The notes under the pieces: generated by a model
The model's database searches: none
Seen by the model: only the letters and a program-made list of their open reading frames with translations
What the model was told of the DNA's origin: nothing
Assembly: GCA_012963655.1 (NCBI GenBank)
Contig: DTVI01000300.1
Coordinates: 1-19,710, forward strand
Direction: 5' to 3'
From: Sulfurimonas sp.
GTDB taxonomy: Bacteria; Campylobacterota; Campylobacteria; Campylobacterales; Sulfurimonadaceae
DNA length: 19,710 bases
Shown: positions 15,127 to 19,710 of the stretch, one piece after another
Layout of the letters: every line of letters begins with the position of its first letter
Numbering within the stretch: position 1 is the first letter of the stretch
Program-made: the position numbers and the translations under genes

Positions 15127-16692
15127 ATGGATATGGAAACGCCACTAGAAAGTTTTATAAATTATAAGGCTGACACTGGTATGCAGTGTGGAAATTACAG
15201 CATTGACTTACCAGAACTTCAAGAAGATGAAAATTATAGGTTTCATTTTGATGCGACGGTTTGTGTTGGATGTAGATGTTGTGAGGTGGCTTGTAACGAA
15301 CAAAACAACAACCCTGCTGATATCAAGTGGAGACGTGTAGGTGAGAGTGAAGGGGGAGTTTTTCCTGATGTTACTCAACTTTTTAACTCCATGGCATGTA
15401 ATCATTGTGTAGACCCGGCTTGTTTAATCGGGTGTCCTACAAATTCTTATATTAAAATTGAAGAAACAGGTATCGTTATACATGATGATCCTTCTTGTAT
15501 AGGATGTCAATACTGTACATGGAATTGTCCTTATGGGGTTCCTACCTTTCATGAAGAACGTTCTATCGTTACAAAATGTCATATGTGTCATGAACGTTTA
15601 GACGTTGGTCAATCACCTGCCTGTGTTCAAGCCTGTCCATCAGGTGCCATAGAAATTGAAGTTTTTAACCCTAAAGAGTGGTTAGAAAAAGATATAGATG
15701 AAAAAGGAAATATGCCTGGTTTAGTTGACGCAAGGGTGACGAACTCAACTACGCGTTATACTCTTCCTGAAAATATGCCTGAATTAACAGCAGCAGATGA
15801 TCATCATTTAAAACCTTCTCATCCTGAATTACCCTTAGTATTTATGACGGTATCAACACAAATTTCTTTGGGTGCATTTTTAGCCCTTTTCTTAGGAGAC
15901 TTACTGTCTTTTAGTGGTAAGACAAGTCCTAACTGGATAATGGCACTTCTTGTTATGATGCCTGCAGCACTTGGCCTTCCTCTTTCTGCCTTGCACTTAG
16001 GTCGCCCCTTAAAGGCATTAACGGCAATGATTAATATTAAGACATCTTGGTTAAGTAGAGAAGCCTTGGCTCTTGGTTTGTTTACAGGATTTATGTCTAT
16101 TAACGTTGTTTTATACTTTCTTGAAGCCAGTGCTTACCTTAGAATCTTTTTTGAAGCGATTACCCTTGGTCTTGGAATATTTGGAATATATGCTCAAGGT
16201 ATGATTTATCAGATTGTTGCGAGACCTTCATGGAATCGCCTTTCTACCTTATTTAAGTTTTTTGGAGTGGGATATATAGGAATGTTTTTAGTTGCCTTTG
16301 CCCTTTTAGTGCAAGGCGAAGTGCAAGCAGCCTCTCCCTTAATGAGCTTAGCTCTTCTTTTAGCCTTAGCACAAGCCTTCTTTTCTTATGAGGATAAACG
16401 TTCTTTACATACTCCAAATGAGTATGAAGCTGAATTAAAGAAGACTTCAAAGATTTATGACACCTTTTTTGTTGTTCATCAAAAAGTACGAGTAGTAAGC
16501 TTTATCTTAGGCGCACTAATCTTACCGATTTTAGTAACAGTAATTATTGGCAGTTCAGAGGCTCCTTTTATCTTAGGCCTTGCTCTAATTCTTATGTGTA
16601 TATCTGAACTAACAGATAGATTTTTATTTTATACAACAGTGGTTCCCCTTAATATGGCAGGTGGATTTTTTGTTGGAAAGCAGAGACATTAG
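15127..16692 (+). CDS. Fused DmsB-DmsC-type protein: four-cluster ferredoxin plus membrane anchor
   Basis: This protein is the likely electron-transfer and membrane-anchor subunit of the adjacent molybdoenzyme. Residues ~38-180 are a DmsB/NrfC-type domain with sixteen cysteines in four 4Fe-4S motifs. They are C46-C49-C52-C56, C91-C94-C99-C103, C124-C127-C130-C134 and C151-C154-C166-C170. Residues ~235-515 form a DmsC-like anchor with about eight hydrophobic segments and the family motif HLGRPLKALTAMINIKTSWLSRE (two halves around residues 290 and 305). DmsB and DmsC are usually separate proteins; here they are one 521-residue chain. There is no Tat signal, so the ferredoxin part should face the cytoplasm. 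AGGA lies 6 bases before the ATG. The reductase ATG follows the stop with no spacing. Electron donation from the quinol pool to nitrate is the inferred role. Confidence 0.88.
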   Translation: MDMETPLESFINYKADTGMQCGNYSIDLPELQEDENYRFHFDATVCVGCRCCEVACNEQNNNPADIKWRRVGESEGGVFPDVTQLFNSMACNHCVDPACLIGCPTNSYIKIEETGIVIHDDPSCIGCQYCTWNCPYGVPTFHEERSIVTKCHMCHERLDVGQSPACVQACPSGAIEIEVFNPKEWLEKDIDEKGNMPGLVDARVTNSTTRYTLPENMPELTAADDHHLKPSHPELPLVFMTVSTQISLGAFLALFLGDLLSFSGKTSPNWIMALLVMMPAALGLPLSALHLGRPLKALTAMINIKTSWLSREALALGLFTGFMSINVVLYFLEASAYLRIFFEAITLGLGIFGIYAQGMIYQIVARPSWNRLSTLFKFFGVGYIGMFLVAFALLVQGEVQAASPLMSLALLLALAQAFFSYEDKRSLHTPNEYEAELKKTSKIYDTFFVVHQKVRVVSFILGALILPILVTVIIGSSEAPFILGLALILMCISELTDRFLFYTTVVPLNMAGGFFVGKQRH

Positions 16693-18984
16693 ATGATATA
16701 TAAGATTAAAAATTTTCTTGGACTTGATATTAAAGAAGAAAAATACAAACTATCTGATGACCCAATGTTTGGTCGTATCTCAGATGAGAAAAAACCTGAT
16801 AAATGGGTGCTTTCTACCTGTGGCTATTGTGGGGTCGGTTGTGGTTTATATATAGGTGTTAAAGATGGAAAGGCTGTGTATACAAAGGGTAATCCTAAAC
16901 ATGATGTAAACATTGGAACCCTTTGTCCTAAAGGTTTGGCTGAACATCAAATGATTAATGCGGATAACCGTGTATTATCTCCATTAATGAAAAAAAATGG
17001 TAAGCACGAGAAAGCAACTTGGGATGAAGCTTATAGAGAAGTAAGTAACAAGTTCAAAGAAATTACAAGAAAACATGGTTCAAAGGCCATTGGTGTAATT
17101 TCAACAGGACAGCTTTTAACTGAAGAATTTTACGCCCTAGGTAAGTTTGTTCAATTAGGACTGCGTACCAATAATTATGATGGAAATACAACTCTTTGTA
17201 TGGCTTCTGCCGTTGTAGGATATAAACAGTCATTAGGTTCAGATGGTCCAGTGGGATGTTATGAAGACTTTGAAGAAGCAGATGTTATTACCTTGATAGG
17301 TGCAAATATCTCAGATAACCATCCTATTTTAAAACTTCATTTGGCTAAAAATAAGAAAAAGCCTAAAATTATTGTTATTGACCCCCGTTTCTCAAAAACA
17401 GCACAAATGGCGGACCTCTTTGTTCCTCTTAATGCAAGAACAGACCTGGCCCTCATAAATGGTCTTTGTTACATCATCTTAGAGCAAGGCTGGGAAAATA
17501 CAGAATATATAGCTAAAAACACAAATGGCTTTGGAACGCTGAAGAAACACCTTCAAGATTACCCACCTCAAGAGGTTGCTAATATCACAGGTATAGAGGT
17601 AAAGGTACTTTACGAAATTGCTCGTTCTATTGCAGGTGCAAAGGCAGCCCTTACAGCGTGGACAATGGGTGTTAATCAGTCGTATATGGGAACAGATACA
17701 GTTTCAGCTATTAATAACTTACACCTGATTACAGGCCAAATTGGACGTCCTGGGGCGGCACCTTTTTCTATTACCGGTCAATGTAACGCGATGGGAACAA
17801 GGGAAACAGGATTTACCTCTTCTCTTCCAGGATATAGAAACTTTGGAGATGAGGCAGCGGCTAAAGAATATGCTGATATAGTTAGAATTCCTCAAGAATG
17901 GGTACCAACTGAGCGTGGATATAAGTATGCAGAAATTATTGACGCTATTGACAGAGGCGAAATAAAGGCCTTATGGATAGTGGCAACTAACCCTTTAGTA
18001 AGTTTTGTCAACCAGAAAAAACTTCGTTCAGCACTGGAAAAGTTAGAACTTTTAGTGGTGCAAGATGCCTTTTATTCCGATACGGCAGAGATTGCTGATG
18101 TGGTTTTTGCAGCAGGAACATGGGGTGAGAAAGAGGGTGTATATACTAACTCTGAAAGACGATGTAATAGAGCAAATAAGGCAGTTGAACCAGCGGGAGA
18201 TGCAAAGAGTGATTTTGATATTATCTTGGAACTTTCAGGATATTTTCAAAATATAAGAGAAAACCTCTTTCCTAAATGGACAAAACCTGAAGATGCTTTT
18301 AATGAATGGAAGAAGGTGTCTAAGGGGCAGCTTTGTGATTATTCAGGTATTACTTATGAAATGTTAGAAGAAAAGGGTGGGGTGCAGTGGCCTTGTAATG
18401 AAGAAAATCCGGAAGGAAGTCCTAGACTTTATACAGATGACATTCCTTTTAGAACAAAAGACGCTAAGGCAAACTTACTTGCACTTGAATGGATTCCTAT
18501 ACAAGAACCTTTATCTAAAGACTTTCCTGTTATTTTAAATACAGGAAGAACTGTAGAACAATGGCATACCCGCACTAAAACAAAGAGCATTGATATCTTA
18601 AATGACCTAGCTCCAGAAGCATGGGTGGATTTGAATCCCGAAGATGCAGCTAGGTTAGAGGTTCATTCAGGTGATAGAATAGCCTTATCATCTATTCGTG
18701 GACGAATAGAAGATGTGGTAGTGCGTGTAACGCAAACGGTTGCAGTTGGGAATGTATTTGTACCATTTCATTTTAATGAACAACTCATTAATACCCTGAC
18801 ATCTTCAACATTCTGTCCAAAATCAGGCGAACCAAATTATAAACAAACCGCTATTCAACTACATTCACAAAAAGTCCCTACAGGACTAAAACTCAGTGAA
18901 AAAGAAATTACGGGTTTAATTGAGTATCAAAAAGTAGAACAAGATTTCTATTTTAGGTCCGTTAAAGACAAGGTCACAAGCTAA
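16693..18984 (+). CDS. narB: NarB/NasA-type molybdenum nitrate reductase, catalytic subunit
   Basis: This is a cytoplasmic Mo-bisMGD oxidoreductase, most probably reducing nitrate to nitrite. The 763 residues start with a short extension and then a 4Fe-4S site, CGYCGVGC...LCPKG (Cys43, Cys46, Cys50, Cys78, Lys80). The molybdenum ligand region is TTLCMASAVVGYKQSLGSDGP, with Cys169 as presumed Mo ligand, which is the NarB/NasA/NapA form rather than that of formate dehydrogenase or DMSO reductase. The C-terminal dinucleotide-binding domain includes NTGRTVEQWHTRTKT and PFHFNE. There is no Tat signal and no C-terminal NasA-type extra iron-sulfur or flavin domain, so it depends on a partner for electrons. 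The fused DmsB-DmsC protein directly upstream is the candidate. Cyanobacterial NarB is slightly shorter. Nitrate is inferred as the substrate from the motif and the neighbouring transporter. Confidence 0.88.
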   Translation: MIYKIKNFLGLDIKEEKYKLSDDPMFGRISDEKKPDKWVLSTCGYCGVGCGLYIGVKDGKAVYTKGNPKHDVNIGTLCPKGLAEHQMINADNRVLSPLMKKNGKHEKATWDEAYREVSNKFKEITRKHGSKAIGVISTGQLLTEEFYALGKFVQLGLRTNNYDGNTTLCMASAVVGYKQSLGSDGPVGCYEDFEEADVITLIGANISDNHPILKLHLAKNKKKPKIIVIDPRFSKTAQMADLFVPLNARTDLALINGLCYIILEQGWENTEYIAKNTNGFGTLKKHLQDYPPQEVANITGIEVKVLYEIARSIAGAKAALTAWTMGVNQSYMGTDTVSAINNLHLITGQIGRPGAAPFSITGQCNAMGTRETGFTSSLPGYRNFGDEAAAKEYADIVRIPQEWVPTERGYKYAEIIDAIDRGEIKALWIVATNPLVSFVNQKKLRSALEKLELLVVQDAFYSDTAEIADVVFAAGTWGEKEGVYTNSERRCNRANKAVEPAGDAKSDFDIILELSGYFQNIRENLFPKWTKPEDAFNEWKKVSKGQLCDYSGITYEMLEEKGGVQWPCNEENPEGSPRLYTDDIPFRTKDAKANLLALEWIPIQEPLSKDFPVILNTGRTVEQWHTRTKTKSIDILNDLAPEAWVDLNPEDAARLEVHSGDRIALSSIRGRIEDVVVRVTQTVAVGNVFVPFHFNEQLINTLTSSTFCPKSGEPNYKQTAIQLHSQKVPTGLKLSEKEITGLIEYQKVEQDFYFRSVKDKVTS

Positions 18985-19025
18985 GGTTTGGCACTCCTTC
19001 AGCTCATAGAAATTCATTTTTAGCT

Positions 19026-19056
19026 TGATTAAATATAAAAAAAAAATATTTAATCA
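19026..19056. terminator. AT-only 11-bp inverted repeat with an A9 spacer after the reductase gene
   Basis: TGATTAAATAT (19026-19036) and ATATTTAATCA (19046-19056) are perfect inverted arms around nine A residues. They start 41 bases after the reductase stop and end 76 bases before the next start. With only one G-C pair per arm the RNA hairpin would be weak, and no U-run follows. An operator for the sensor gene downstream is as likely as a terminator. Confidence 0.4.
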
Positions 19057-19132
19057 TATTTATACTTTATATTTAAGCCTTATTACTAGACAATAGCAAA
19101 TAATCAATTATAGTTAAAGAGGTCAAGCTTAC

Positions 19133-19710
19133 ATGGAAGAAGAGATTAATTTTAAAGAATTAGAAGTTTTTTTACCTTATTTCATAGATGGAATAGAAGA
19201 AATTTTAAATGCTTGGTGTCAAAAAAAATCAACAGCGTACTTAATGCAAGAACGTGGTCTTGATAATGATGAAATGATAAATATTATTGGTATCCGTGTT
19301 TTGTCTTATACATTTGATATTATTGAGCAAACAGAAAATCTTAAGTATTGTCCTTATGCCGAGCAACTAGTAGAATACTTTGATGCACATGATGTACTTA
19401 TTAATGAAGTGTTTTTGATGTATATGGACTTAAGTTCAGTTGTACGGGAATATCTTTTTAAGCATATTCCTTCTGCGGAAAGACATTATGCAGCGGTACA
19501 AAACTTTTCACTAATCTTTGAGCATAACCTTTCAGATGTTCTTGATATCTATTTTAATTTACAATTAGAAAAGATTCAAAAAGAGCAAAAAAATGTTTTG
19601 CAAGAGAAAAAATTATTGGAACAGTATAAGTCTATTGTTGACTTGACTAATGGCGTAGTTGTTTGTGATAAAGATGGTTTCATTTCTTATGTAAATGAGA
19701 AGTTTTGTAG
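19133..19710 (+). CDS. PAS-domain sensor protein, 5' part (runs off the window)
   Basis: The frame stays open from the ATG at 19133 to the window end, giving 192 visible residues. AAAGAGG lies about 10 bases before the ATG. Residues 1 to ~140 are predicted all-helical and contain no motif I can name (FKELEVFLPYFIDGIEEIL, then YFDAHDVLINEVFLMYMDLSS). A charged coiled coil follows at ~145-170 (QLEKIQKEQKNVLQEKKLLE). A PAS domain begins with QYKSIVDLTNGVVVCDKDGFISYVNEKF. The missing C-terminus should be an output domain such as a histidine kinase, GGDEF/EAL or a chemoreceptor. No membrane segment is visible, so it is cytoplasmic so far. Its place after the reductase may be chance, as an inverted repeat and a 148-bp gap separate the two. 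Confidence 0.8.
   Translation, partial: MEEEINFKELEVFLPYFIDGIEEILNAWCQKKSTAYLMQERGLDNDEMINIIGIRVLSYTFDIIEQTENLKYCPYAEQLVEYFDAHDVLINEVFLMYMDLSSVVREYLFKHIPSAERHYAAVQNFSLIFEHNLSDVLDIYFNLQLEKIQKEQKNVLQEKKLLEQYKSIVDLTNGVVVCDKDGFISYVNEKFC

Noticed and set aside
16693..18984. Formate dehydrogenase, NapA or DMSO reductase catalytic subunit
   Set aside because: The Mo-ligand block LCMASAVVGYKQSLGSDGP is of the NarB/NasA form with Cys; a formate dehydrogenase would show a different block, and NapA and DmsA would have a Tat signal.
1..19710. tRNA, rRNA, CRISPR array, IS element, prophage or toxin-antitoxin pair
   Set aside because: No repeat-spacer pattern, transposase, integrase, terminal inverted repeats or tRNA-like cloverleaf was seen on either strand.

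Overview
The window looks like a chromosomal segment from a Campylobacterota (epsilonproteobacterial) organism of the Sulfurimonas/Sulfurovum/Arcobacter type. The reasons are its AT-rich base use, tightly packed or overlapping genes, the flagellar order fliA-fliM-fliY, and the general look of the proteins. The genus is an inference.

Region 1 (1-4419, + strand): the 3' end of the flagellar sigma factor fliA overlaps fliM (switch / CheY-binding protein), which overlaps fliY (FliN/FliY switch protein). After a 151-bp gap come a LOG-family nucleotide phosphoribohydrolase and mnmA (tRNA 2-thiouridylase).

Region 2 (4416-14823, - strand): read in the direction of transcription, this holds a decayed nitrate/nitrite transporter copy, an intact NarK/NasA-type transporter, and a PP2C-phosphatase/Ser-Thr-kinase fusion with a C-terminal membrane anchor. 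Next come a large unrecognised protein with a YbjN/type III-chaperone-like segment, a trypsin-like protease with a zinc ribbon and a second YbjN-like domain, and TrxC. The run ends with an M3 oligopeptidase, an exported endonuclease/exonuclease/phosphatase-fold protein and a broken hotdog-fold thioesterase gene whose stop codon overlaps that of mnmA.

Region 3 (15127-19710, + strand): diverging from region 2, a fused DmsB-DmsC-type iron-sulfur/membrane-anchor protein abuts a NarB/NasA-type molybdenum nitrate reductase. An 11-bp inverted repeat follows, then the 5' part of a PAS sensor protein that runs off the window.

Regions 2 and 3 together read as a nitrate uptake and reduction locus. The transporter brings nitrate in, a cytoplasmic Mo-bisMGD enzyme reduces it, and a four-cluster ferredoxin fused to a quinol-type anchor probably supplies electrons from the membrane. 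The kinase/phosphatase and its two YbjN-like neighbours form a candidate post-translational control module for nitrate assimilation. The two transporter copies share a 21-bp imperfect palindrome at exactly the same distance from their candidate -10 boxes, and a related palindrome lies at a similar distance ahead of the reductase operon, which suggests shared transcriptional control. No nitrite reductase, molybdenum-cofactor gene, tRNA, rRNA, IS element, prophage or CRISPR array is visible. The two pseudogenes can be reconstructed lesion by lesion.
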